From an uncultured Acidobacteriota bacterium (GTDB lineage: Bacteria; Acidobacteriota; Thermoanaerobaculia; UBA5066): 43,117 bases of DNA. The DNA is taken from NCBI GenBank assembly GCA_903845115.1, contig CAIMWE010000002.1, forward strand, positions 1-43,117. The letters run 5' to 3'. Positions within the stretch are counted from its first letter, which is position 1. Each line of letters opens with the position of its first letter. The notes below the pieces were generated by a model, which saw only the letters and a program-made list of their open reading frames with translations, ran no database searches and was not told where the DNA came from. Below, piece by piece: positions 1 through 9,171 of this stretch. Both the position numbers and the translations under genes were made by a program.

Positions 1-115
1 CCCGAACCTCTCTCACCCGGACCGCCTGCACCTCGCCTGTCTTCCGTCCCATGAGCCGTCCTCCTCGGCATACTGCCGCCGCTCAGGAGGCTAGCTCGCC
101 GAGGCAGTCGTTTTC

Positions 116-616
116 ATGCACGCTTGCCGAAGGGACACGATTCACAGGGGTTATCGGCCCGGCTGCATCGGCCGGATCGCCGAACTTCATGCGAGGTACT
201 ACCACTCCCTCGTCGGGTTCGGCCTCTTCTTCGAGAGCAAGGTCGCCCGCGAGCTCTCGGAGTTCTGCGAGCTGTACGCGGAGGACCGCGACGGACTCTG
301 GCTCGCGGTGGAGAGCGGGGGAGTTGAAGGGTCGATCGCAGTAGACGGTTCCCATGCCGGGAGCGACGGCGCCCACCTGCGTTGGTTCATTGCCTCGGAC
401 GCGGTGCGGGGGACGGGCGCGGGGACGGAGCTGCTCGGCGCGGCGATGACCTTCTGCCGGTCCCGCCGGTACGAACGGGTGTATCTCTGGACCTTCGAGG
501 GCCTGGATGTGGCGAGGCACCTGTACGAGAAGGCGGGCTTCCGCCTGGTCGAGCAGCGGGCCGGCACGCAGTGGGGATCGGCGGTGAACGAGCAGCGCTT
601 CGAGTGGCGGGAGTGA
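116..616 (+). CDS. GNAT-family N-acetyltransferase
   Basis: The 166-residue product has a GNAT-like fold pattern. An early RPG..GRIAELHARYY stretch resembles the start of MarR-associated GNAT domains. The acetyl-CoA loop appears as VRGTGAGTELLG, and a late LYEKAGFRLVE segment is the usual GNAT ending. The family moves an acetyl group from acetyl-CoA to an amine; the substrate cannot be read here. The ATG at 116 is the first reasonable start, but no strong ribosome site precedes it. The next gene follows on the same strand after about 55 bases. Nothing recognisable lies in positions 1-115. Confidence 0.8.
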   Translation: MHACRRDTIHRGYRPGCIGRIAELHARYYHSLVGFGLFFESKVARELSEFCELYAEDRDGLWLAVESGGVEGSIAVDGSHAGSDGAHLRWFIASDAVRGTGAGTELLGAAMTFCRSRRYERVYLWTFEGLDVARHLYEKAGFRLVEQRAGTQWGSAVNEQRFEWRE

Positions 617-671
617 CGTGGAGGCCGGGAGGGCGATTGCGGTATCGGAACTGTCGAGGCTACGCTCGGGC

Positions 672-1736
<1,065 letters not shown>

Positions 1737-1757
1737 CGCTTCCTCCCGGGACGCCGA

Positions 1758-2249
1758 TCAGGTGCCGAACAGGGGCTTGGCGGAGAGGGCGCCGGAGGGC
1801 GTCCGGTCGCCCGTCACGGTCCTGCGGTGGTAGTCGATCTGTCCCAGGTGATACGCCAGGTGGCAGCTCGTCTGGAGGAGCCAGAGACCCGTCTCGATCG
1901 GCTTGACGTTGGGCGGGAGGAAGAACGGCTCCTTCAGCCTCGCGGGATCCAGGGCCAGGAGCGTTCGCGCGACTTCCGCGGAAGCCTGCTCGATGCCGGC
2001 CTGGAGCTGCGCCCGCGAGATCCCCCTGGCGGCGAACTCGGCGTCGCGGTCCCTGACGTAGCCGGTCCCGCCGAGCTGCGCGCCGATGAAGTGCCTGAGG
2101 TTGCCGACGAGGTGGAGGGCGAGGTTGCCGCCGGAATTCGGGCACCCGGGGACCTCTCGCCAGAGAAGGCCGTCGTCGGGGTAGAGGCCGACCTCCACCC
2201 GGAGCGCGTCGATGTCCCGGACGAAGAGGGTTCGCAGGTGTTCGAGCAT
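1758..2249 (-). CDS. DinB-like four-helix protein
   Basis: Started at the ATG at 2247-2249 (MLEHLRTLF...), giving about 163 residues; a longer frame to 2312 adds an unconvincing leader. The pattern is a DinB/YfiT-type helical bundle: a histidine in NLALHLVGNLRHF and a later HLAYHLGQIDYHRR cluster could supply the usual metal-binding triad. The family includes metal-dependent thiol transferases and damage-inducible proteins, but many members have no assigned function. It stands alone on the minus strand, convergent with the hydrolase and downstream of the M28 peptidase gene. Confidence 0.75.
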   Translation of the reverse strand: MLEHLRTLFVRDIDALRVEVGLYPDDGLLWREVPGCPNSGGNLALHLVGNLRHFIGAQLGGTGYVRDRDAEFAARGISRAQLQAGIEQASAEVARTLLALDPARLKEPFFLPPNVKPIETGLWLLQTSCHLAYHLGQIDYHRRTVTGDRTPSGALSAKPLFGT

Positions 2250-2328
2250 CGGGGAATCGTAGCGCGCCCTCGCCGTTGCCGGGGGGCGATGCGATCGGAA
2301 GTGTTCTGCCACGAGCGGTCCCCGCTTC

Positions 2329-4065
2329 CTACTTCGACCCCGCCGCCGCCTCCAGCGACGCCTTCCTCACCGCCGCGAACTCGTCGGCGGGCTTCCATTC
2401 GGGCGTGGCGGCCGAGCTGGCGATTCGGAGCGTCACGTGGAAGGCGAGGCGGGCGTCGTCGATGGCGCCCGAGAGGTCCCAGCTGTCGTGGTACTCGTCG
2501 GACGGCTGGTGGTAGTTCTTCCGGCCGAACTCCCGGGCGGCTTTCTTCGTCTCCTCGGGGTTGACGACGAAGTCGGAGCCGCCGCCGAGGTAGACGGCCG
2601 GGACGCCAACCTTCGCGAAGCTGAACTGGTCGGAGCGGTAGTACCCCCCCGACTCGGGGTGCCGGTCGGCGGCGACAGAACGTCCCTGCATCGCGGCGAC
2701 GGCCAGGATGTCGGCGTCGATGGTCGTCCGGCCGAAGCCGCTGACGGAGAGGTCGGTCGTCTTCCCGAAGACGTTGATGGAGTCGACGTTGACGCAGGCT
2801 GCGAGCTTCGCGACGGGGACGGGAGGGCGGGCCGCCAGCGCGAGCGAACCGAGCATCCCCTGCTCCTCGGCGGCCACGGCGGCGAAGTAGACCGAGCGAG
2901 CCGGAGGCGCCCGGAGCGAGGCCGTCGCGCGGGCCACCTCGAGGAGCTCCGCGACGCCCGAGGCGTTGTCGACCGCGCCGTTGTAGATGGCGTCCTCCCC
3001 GGGCCCGGCGTCCGCCTTCATCCCCAGGTGGTCGTGGTGGGAGGTGAAGACGACCGCCTCGCCGGCGTGGGCCGGGTCGCCACCCGCGACCTTCCCGATG
3101 ACGTTCGCGGTGCGGGTCTTCCTGACCTCGCTCCGGATCGCGACCGAGACGGTGACGCCCAGCGGGACGGGGCGGAAGTCGCGCTGTTTCGCCTTTCGGA
3201 GGAGTTCGTCGAGGTCGAAGCCGCCGAGCTTCGCGAGACGCTTCGAGGCCTCCTCGGTCGTCCAGGCCTTCAGCGGGAGGGCGCCCTCCGGCTCCTCCAC
3301 CAGCGTAAAGCGCTCGCCGTCCCACGAGTTGCGGACGACGGACCAGCCGTACCCGGCCGACTCGGGCGTGTGGATGATCACCGCGCCGATCGCTCCCATC
3401 CGGGCCGCCTGCTCGTACTTGTAGGTCCAGCGTCCGTAGTAGAGGCGGGTCTTGCCGGCGAAGAGGGCCGGGTCGTCGTCCGGGTCGTTGTTCATGACGA
3501 GGAGGACCTTCCCCTTCACGTCGACCCCTTTGAAGTCGTCCCAGGCGTACTCGGGCGCGACGATCCCGTAGCCGACGAAGACGACCGGCACGTCCTTCAG
3601 CTTCACTTCGGGCAGCGGCAGGCCGGCGAAGGCCATCGATTCGTCCAGCTGCCGGAAGGCGACGGTCCCCCCGGCTCCCGAGAAGGTGAGCGGGCTCTCG
3701 ACGCGGCTGCGGACGCCGATGATCTCGACCGGCTGGAAGTACGAGCCGCCCGGGGCGCCCGGCAGGAGACCGGCGGCCTCCATCTGGGCGGCGATGTAGG
3801 CCTGGGCCAGCCTGTCGCCGCGGCTCGCCGGGGCGCGCCCCTCGAGGAGGTCGCTGGCGAGGAACTTCACGTGCGCGCGGATCGCGTCGGGCAGGATCCG
3901 CGCGGCCGCGGCCCGTTCCGCGGCGGTAGGGACGTGCTCCGCGACCGGGGCCGGCGCTGCGGCGGGAGCGGCGGCGGGCGGGGGAGCCCCGCCGGCGGCC
4001 GACGCCGACAGGGCGAGCGCGAGGACGGAGACCGTCCGGAAGAGCCCGGGATGAGAGAACGTCAC
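2329..4065 (-). CDS. Secreted M28-family zinc aminopeptidase with PA domain
   Basis: The 578-residue product begins with GTG at 4063-4065, one base after the stop of the tricorn-like gene, so the two are probably co-translated. An N-terminal hydrophobic signal (VSVLALALSASAAGG) is followed by an Ala/Pro linker. A protease-associated insert (about 155-290) precedes the M28 catalytic domain. The expected zinc and catalytic positions are visible: H343-x-D345, D366 in NGAVDNASG, E400/E401 in AEEQG, D428 in NVDSIN and H519 in YHQPSDEY. These suggest an active di-zinc exopeptidase in the periplasm or outside the cell. With the upstream tricorn homologue it could complete peptide breakdown to amino acids. 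Confidence 0.92.
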   Translation of the reverse strand: MTFSHPGLFRTVSVLALALSASAAGGAPPPAAAPAAAPAPVAEHVPTAAERAAAARILPDAIRAHVKFLASDLLEGRAPASRGDRLAQAYIAAQMEAAGLLPGAPGGSYFQPVEIIGVRSRVESPLTFSGAGGTVAFRQLDESMAFAGLPLPEVKLKDVPVVFVGYGIVAPEYAWDDFKGVDVKGKVLLVMNNDPDDDPALFAGKTRLYYGRWTYKYEQAARMGAIGAVIIHTPESAGYGWSVVRNSWDGERFTLVEEPEGALPLKAWTTEEASKRLAKLGGFDLDELLRKAKQRDFRPVPLGVTVSVAIRSEVRKTRTANVIGKVAGGDPAHAGEAVVFTSHHDHLGMKADAGPGEDAIYNGAVDNASGVAELLEVARATASLRAPPARSVYFAAVAAEEQGMLGSLALAARPPVPVAKLAACVNVDSINVFGKTTDLSVSGFGRTTIDADILAVAAMQGRSVAADRHPESGGYYRSDQFSFAKVGVPAVYLGGGSDFVVNPEETKKAAREFGRKNYHQPSDEYHDSWDLSGAIDDARLAFHVTLRIASSAATPEWKPADEFAAVRKASLEAAAGSK

Positions 4066-4066
4066 G

Positions 4067-7000
4067 TCAGTCGCCCTTCTTCTTCCCCATGTCGGGCGGG
4101 ACGGGGACCGCGGGCTCCCGGCTGACCCGCTCGGCCAGCTCCTTCATCAGGACCTCGACCCCCTTTTCCAGGCAGGGGTCCTGGCCGGCCATGATCGCCT
4201 CCGGGAGGTCGACCACCTCGATGTCGGGGGTCACCCCCTCGTTCTCGATGACCCACTTCCCGTCCCCGTCGTAGATCCGGAAGGTCGGGACGAGGATCGC
4301 CCCGCCGTCGACGAGGGAGGGGTTCCCCGAGAGGCCGATCAGCCCGCCCCAGGTGCGCGTGCCGATCAGCTTGCCGAGGCCGTTCTTCCGGAAGAAGTAG
4401 GGGAGGGCGTCGCCGCCGGACGACGAGTGGCCGTTCGTCAGCATCGCCTTGGGCCCGTCGTGCGCGAAGCCGGGCGTGCGCATGCTGGAGACGCCGCGCC
4501 GCGCCCACCTGGCGAGGGTCGTCCGGGAGAAGTACTCGATCATCCGGTCGGGGATGAAGCCGCCGCCGTTGTAGCGGTCGTCCACGATGAGCGCCGGCTT
4601 CGAGGCCTGCGAGTAGAAGAGCTTCTGGAGCATCCGGTTGCCGGCCCGCTCGGTGTCGGGGAGGTGGATGTAGCCGACCTTGCCGCCCGAGAGCCCGTCG
4701 GCCAGCGCCATCCGGGACTTCACCCAGTCGAGGTAGAAGAGGTTCAGCTCGCTGGCGACGGGGCGGACGGTCACGGCGCGGGCGCCCTTCCCCGAGGCGT
4801 CGCTGCCCACGAGGAGCGAGACCTGCTGCCCCGCGCGGTTCTCGAGGAGCCGGTAGGGGTTGTCCTCGGTCTTCAGGTCGATCCCGTCGACGGCCAGGAG
4901 GAGATCTCCCTCCTTCACGTTGACGCCCGGCTCCGTGAGCGGGGAGCGCCACGCGTCGTCCCAGTTCTCGCCCTCGTAGATCTTCGTGATCCGGTAGCGG
5001 CCGGAGGAGTCGGCCGACAGGGCGCAGCCGAGAAGGCCTCCCGCGACGCGGTCGACCTTCGGCTCGTCGCCGGCCTCGACGTAGGTGTGGCCCGACTCCA
5101 GCTCGCCGACCATCTCGCCGAAGAGGAAGTCGAGGTCGCTCCGGTGGGAGAGGAACGGGACGAGGGCTCCGTAGCGGCTCTTCATCGCCGGCCAGTCGAC
5201 ACCGTGCATCTTCGGGTCGTAGAACCAGTCCCGGGTGATCCGCCAGCCGTCCTCGAACATCTGGGCCCACTCGGCCCGGGGCTCGACCTTCGTCTTCAGG
5301 CCGGAGAGGTCGAGCTTTCCGTCGCCCGTCTTCAGCCCGGCCTTCGCGTCGGCGATGGCCCACTCCTTCCCGGTCTTCAGAAGGAGCTTCTTGCCGTCGA
5401 GCGAGAGGTCGTAGCCTTCGACGCCGTCGAGGACCTTCTCCTCCTTCCGCTCCTTCAGGTCGTACCGGAAGAGGGCGCGCTCGGCCCCCTCGGCGCGGAC
5501 GTAGAAGACCCCGTCGGCGGTGGCCGAGAGGCCGTCGAGGTCGCCCGCCTTCACACCCGGGAGGGCGACGGTCCGGGCGGTGAAGCCGGCCGCCTCGACG
5601 ACGGTCGGCTCGGGGGCCTTCTTCTCGCCCTTGTCCGACGGCTTGTCGTCGGCCCTGGCCCCCTTCGGCTCGTCCTTCTTCTCTCCGGGCTCCTCGTCGC
5701 TCTTCGGCGGGAAGAGGGGGGAGGCCGCCGGATCGAGCGCGGCCGCGAAGACGCGGGTGGCCCGCGCGTAGAGGTAGTTGAACTCGAAGGCGCTGAAGGT
5801 GAGGTTGTAGTCGCGGCTGGAGAGGAAGAAGAGGTGCTTCCCGTCCTTGCCGAAGACCGGCTCGGAATCAGGGGCGAGGCCGTCGCCGAGGAGAACGCTC
5901 TGCTTCCGATCGAGGGAGTAGAGCGCGAGGCCGGGGACCCGGTTCGGATGGGCCTTTTCGTACGCGATCCAGCGCCCGTCGGGTGAGAAGCTGTAACCCG
6001 TCAGGTCGCCCTGGCCGTCGCGGTCGGCCTCGGTGACAGCGCCGGTCGCCACGTCGACGACCAGGAGGCGCCGCTTCTTGTCCGCGAAGGCGAGGCTCTT
6101 TCCGTCGGGGCTGAAGACCGGGGCGAACTTCCAGACGTCCCCGCCGGTGGTCAGGCGGCGCGGCGTGCCGCCGCCGTCCTGCTGCCGGATCCAGATCTCG
6201 TATTCGCCGGTCGCGTCGGAGAGGTAGACGACGCTCTTCCCGTCGGGAGACCAGGAGGCCGAGTGCTCGCGGATGCCAGGGGTCCGGGTCAGGTTCCGGG
6301 TGGGGCCTTCCTTCGCGGGGACCGAGTAGAGGTCCCCGCGTGCCTCGAAGAGGGCCCGGGCGCCCGAGGGGGAGAGGGTCGCACGGGCAATCCGGTCCCG
6401 GACGTCCACGAAGTGCGGGACGGCGGCGGCGAGGTCGGTGCCGAGCGTGATCGGGATCCGGGTGGCCCTCTCGGTGGCGAGGTCGAGGCGGTAGAGCGAC
6501 CCGCCGTTCATGAAGACGATGGCGTCGCCGCCGAGCGAGGGCCAGAGGACGTCGAACTCGGAGAAGTGGGTGACCTGCCGCGTCTTCCGGGTCCTGGTGT
6601 CGTACGCGAAGACGTTCAGGGTCCGGTCGCGGTCCGAGGTGAAGTAGATCGTCTCCCCGTACCACATCGGGAAGTTGTCAGTCCCCTTCCAGTCGGTGAT
6701 CCGCTCGGACTTCTTGGCGGTGAAGTCGTAGATCCAGACGTCCTGGGCCCGGCCGCCCACGGTCCGCTTCCAGGTCCGGAACTCGCGGTCGACGGGGCAA
6801 TACGCGAGCTTCGTCCCGTCGGGCGAGAGCGAGGCGCTGCCCCCCTCCGGAAGGGGGAGCGGCGTCTCGAGGCCCCCCATGGGGTCGACCGTGTAGTAGC
6901 GCCCCATCCGCTCGCCGTGAGGGGTCCGGTTTCCTCGGAAGAGGACTTTCCCGTCGGGAGTCCAGCCCAGCACCCAGTAGTCCCAGCCGCCCCGCGGCGG

Positions 7001-7348
7001 CATCGCCCCGACGTCGTTGTAGAAGGTGAGCTGCCGGGGGGCTCCCCCCCACGAGGGCATCACCCAGATCTGCCGGGAGCCGCTGTACTCGGCGCTGAAA
7101 GCGATCCACTTCCCGTCGGGCGAGATCTTCGGGAAGAGCTCGAGGCCGGGGTGCGAGGTGAGGCGGAGGGCCGGCCCCCCCGAGACCGCGGCCCGCCAGA
7201 GGTCGCCGGCGTGGACGAAGACGACGAAGTCGCGGTGGATCGAGGGATAGCGAAGCAGCCGGGCGTCGGGCGGGCCCTGCTGGGCGGCGGCCGCGGAGGG
7301 GAGGAGCGAGAAGCCGAGGAAGAGGACCGGCGGGAGGAGTCTTCGCAT
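4067..7348 (-). CDS. Tricorn-like S41 protease with beta-propeller and PDZ domain
   Basis: The chosen ATG at 7346-7348 gives 1093 residues and a clear signal peptide (MRRLLPPVLFLGFSLLPSAAAAQQ region); the frame stays open further upstream, but that extension is low-complexity. The first half has TolB/WD40-like repeats with recurrent SPDGK motifs. An acidic Lys/Glu-rich linker follows (about 540-580), then the tricorn core, a PDZ-like segment (about 760-840) and an S41 domain. Candidate catalytic residues are H715 (DPKMHGVDW), S977 (third serine of SSSGGD) and E1037 (ENEGVTPD), matching the His/Ser/Glu layout of tricorn. The export signal distinguishes it from the cytosolic archaeal enzyme. 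It is first in an operon with the M28 gene. Confidence 0.93.
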   Translation of the reverse strand: MRRLLPPVLFLGFSLLPSAAAAQQGPPDARLLRYPSIHRDFVVFVHAGDLWRAAVSGGPALRLTSHPGLELFPKISPDGKWIAFSAEYSGSRQIWVMPSWGGAPRQLTFYNDVGAMPPRGGWDYWVLGWTPDGKVLFRGNRTPHGERMGRYYTVDPMGGLETPLPLPEGGSASLSPDGTKLAYCPVDREFRTWKRTVGGRAQDVWIYDFTAKKSERITDWKGTDNFPMWYGETIYFTSDRDRTLNVFAYDTRTRKTRQVTHFSEFDVLWPSLGGDAIVFMNGGSLYRLDLATERATRIPITLGTDLAAAVPHFVDVRDRIARATLSPSGARALFEARGDLYSVPAKEGPTRNLTRTPGIREHSASWSPDGKSVVYLSDATGEYEIWIRQQDGGGTPRRLTTGGDVWKFAPVFSPDGKSLAFADKKRRLLVVDVATGAVTEADRDGQGDLTGYSFSPDGRWIAYEKAHPNRVPGLALYSLDRKQSVLLGDGLAPDSEPVFGKDGKHLFFLSSRDYNLTFSAFEFNYLYARATRVFAAALDPAASPLFPPKSDEEPGEKKDEPKGARADDKPSDKGEKKAPEPTVVEAAGFTARTVALPGVKAGDLDGLSATADGVFYVRAEGAERALFRYDLKERKEEKVLDGVEGYDLSLDGKKLLLKTGKEWAIADAKAGLKTGDGKLDLSGLKTKVEPRAEWAQMFEDGWRITRDWFYDPKMHGVDWPAMKSRYGALVPFLSHRSDLDFLFGEMVGELESGHTYVEAGDEPKVDRVAGGLLGCALSADSSGRYRITKIYEGENWDDAWRSPLTEPGVNVKEGDLLLAVDGIDLKTEDNPYRLLENRAGQQVSLLVGSDASGKGARAVTVRPVASELNLFYLDWVKSRMALADGLSGGKVGYIHLPDTERAGNRMLQKLFYSQASKPALIVDDRYNGGGFIPDRMIEYFSRTTLARWARRGVSSMRTPGFAHDGPKAMLTNGHSSSGGDALPYFFRKNGLGKLIGTRTWGGLIGLSGNPSLVDGGAILVPTFRIYDGDGKWVIENEGVTPDIEVVDLPEAIMAGQDPCLEKGVEVLMKELAERVSREPAVPVPPDMGKKKGD

Positions 7349-7411
7349 CCCGCCGATTGTGGCGCAATCGGGATGATCGGATACGGCGTAACTTTTTCGG
7401 GCCAGGGTTGG

Positions 7412-7440
7412 TTGACTCCTCCCGGCCCGGATGCTACGTT
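7412..7440 (+). promoter_or_regulatory. Sigma-70-type promoter for the export cassette
   Basis: TTGACT at 7412-7417 is separated by exactly 17 bases from TACGTT at 7435-7440, with TG two bases before the -10 box (extended -10). It points toward the first outer-membrane factor gene, whose ATG at 7525 follows a GGAGG site at 7515-7519. Read by eye; not tested. Confidence 0.55.
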
Positions 7441-7452
7441 TCCGACAGTTCG

Positions 7453-7464
7453 ACAACGTGTTGT
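7453..7464. promoter_or_regulatory. Inverted repeat, possible operator
   Basis: ACAAC-GT-GTTGT is a perfect 5-base dyad with a 2-base spacer, starting 13 bases after the proposed -10 box. A repressor bound here would cover the transcription start of the export cassette. Such a short dyad can occur by chance. Confidence 0.3.
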
Positions 7465-7524
7465 AGATATCGAGACCGGACGGGGCGCTCGGCCCGTCAG
7501 CATCTCTCTCCATTGGAGGATCAG

Positions 7525-9171
7525 ATGAGTGTTCGCGCCGTCCCGCCCGCGCTGCAGCGGGTCCTCCTCGCCGGCCTCGGGCTGCTCCTGGCGCCCGCGG
7601 CTCCCGCTGCCGATCCGGCGGCTCAGCCGGGCGCGCCGGCCGCGTCTTTCCCCGCGATGACCTTCCCCGACGGCCGGATCTCCCTGATCGAGGCGATCCG
7701 GCTGACGCTCCTGCACGACCCGAACCTGAAGATCTCGGAGCAGCAGGCGGTCGCGGCGAAGGGGACGGCCCAGTCGGCATCGGGCCAGTTCGACCCACTG
7801 CTGGACGCGAACGCGTCGTACTCGCAGAACAAGACGGCGCTGACGGCTTCCCAGGTTCCCCAGCCCCCCGTGCCCGGCTACCCGAACGAGTCCGACGCGA
7901 AGAGCTCCGCGCTCGGTCTCTCCCTCGCGTTCCCGTTTCGGGACGGCGTGACGGTCGGGGCGGTCGGAAACGGCGGTTGGTCGAGCAACGTCCTGTCCGG
8001 CGGGGATCCCGAGATCGCCGCGGCGATCAGCGGCCCGGACATGTACAACGCCTCGGTCGGGTTCACGCTCGATGCGGCGCTCCTCCGGGGGCGCGGCTCC
8101 GACGCGACCGGGGCCGCCGAACGTTCGGCCCGGATCAACTGGGAGGCGAGCGAGCTCTCGTACCGGCACGCGGCCTCCGGAAGCGTCCTGACCACGATCT
8201 CGGCTTACTGGGGCCTCGTCGCCGCGCAGGAGCAGCTCGAGATCGCGCGGAAGGCCCTGGGGCTCTCCACGAAGACGGTGGAGGTCTCCCGGGCCCTGAT
8301 CTCGGCGGACGAGATCCCGAGGGCCGAGCTCTCGCGGGTCCTGGCGAGCCAGGCGACGGATCAGAGCCAGGTCGCGGCGGCGGAGCGGGCGCTGTTCGAG
8401 GCGCGGGTCGCCCTGGCCCTCGCCATCGGGCTGTCGGTGGGAGCGGAAGCGAACGCCCCGCTGGCCGCCGACGCCTTCCCGCCGCCGCCCGAGAAGCCGG
8501 CGCTGGAGGCCTTGCGGCCGGCGGACCTGTCCGGGGTCGCCCTGGGACGCCGGCTCGACCGGAAGGCCGCTGCGAAGCTGAAGGAGTCCGGCGGGGTCCT
8601 GCTGACGTCGGCCAGGACCGGGCTCAGACCGAAGCTCGACTTTCACGGACAGGTCACGACGGGAACGGTGGCGGAGTCGAGCCTGTCGCGCGCCGGCTCC
8701 GGGTGGAAGTTCCCGCTCTACGCGGGCAACCTCGCGTTCGAGGCACCGTTCGGGAACAACGCGGCGCGGGGCCTCGTCGTCCAGAAGGAGGCGGCCCTGA
8801 GCCAGCAGACCATCAACCTGGAGGACCTGGAGCGGCAGATCAAGGCGAACGTCGTGCAGCTCTGCCGGTCGCTCGGGGAAGCGGCGGACCAGGTCGCCAG
8901 GGCCCAGGAAGCCACCGTGCTCTACGACAAGACCGTCTCGGACGAGAACGAGAAGTTCCGGAGCGGGCAGTCCACGCTCATCGACACGATCACGACGAGG
9001 CAGCTCGGGACGAGCGCGGACCTCGCGTACGCGGTCTCCCGCCAGGAGCTGGCGACGCTCCTGGCACAGCTCCGGTTCGAGACCGGGACCCTGGTGGACG
9101 AGAACGGCGGGAAGAACGTCGTTCGCAAGGAGACGCTCCAGACCCTTCCTCGCGCGGACGCGGTGAAGTGA
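7525..9171 (+). CDS. TolC-like outer-membrane efflux protein 1
   Basis: The ATG at 7525 has a good GGAGG site seven bases upstream and gives 548 residues. A signal peptide (LLAGLGLLLAPAAPAA) is followed by the outer-membrane factor repeat fold: SLIEAIRLTLLHDPNLKISEQQ opens the first half, and the second repeat ends in AQLRFETGTL. A region near residue 405 reads FEAPFGNNAARG, a motif shared with the next gene. It probably forms the outer-membrane channel of the exporter encoded downstream. First gene of the cassette; its TGA overlaps the most upstream GTG start of the second channel gene. Confidence 0.88.
   Translation: MSVRAVPPALQRVLLAGLGLLLAPAAPAADPAAQPGAPAASFPAMTFPDGRISLIEAIRLTLLHDPNLKISEQQAVAAKGTAQSASGQFDPLLDANASYSQNKTALTASQVPQPPVPGYPNESDAKSSALGLSLAFPFRDGVTVGAVGNGGWSSNVLSGGDPEIAAAISGPDMYNASVGFTLDAALLRGRGSDATGAAERSARINWEASELSYRHAASGSVLTTISAYWGLVAAQEQLEIARKALGLSTKTVEVSRALISADEIPRAELSRVLASQATDQSQVAAAERALFEARVALALAIGLSVGAEANAPLAADAFPPPPEKPALEALRPADLSGVALGRRLDRKAAAKLKESGGVLLTSARTGLRPKLDFHGQVTTGTVAESSLSRAGSGWKFPLYAGNLAFEAPFGNNAARGLVVQKEAALSQQTINLEDLERQIKANVVQLCRSLGEAADQVARAQEATVLYDKTVSDENEKFRSGQSTLIDTITTRQLGTSADLAYAVSRQELATLLAQLRFETGTLVDENGGKNVVRKETLQTLPRADAVK

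Noticed and set aside
1-115. End of an upstream gene at the window start
   Set aside because: No frame with family features reaches into this stretch; nothing could be supported.
4427-5986. Long plus-strand frame opposite the tricorn-like gene
   Set aside because: Composition is biased to Val, Glu, Gly and Arg with no domain; it is the antisense shadow of a clear protease.
7349-7524. Short precursor-peptide gene in front of the export cassette
   Set aside because: No start codon with a ribosome site and a leader-like frame was found; the region is explained by the promoter and leader.
7977-9167. Upstream extension of the second channel gene into the first
   Set aside because: The frame is open, but the first channel gene in another frame has clear family motifs, and the signal peptide of the second begins only after 9168.
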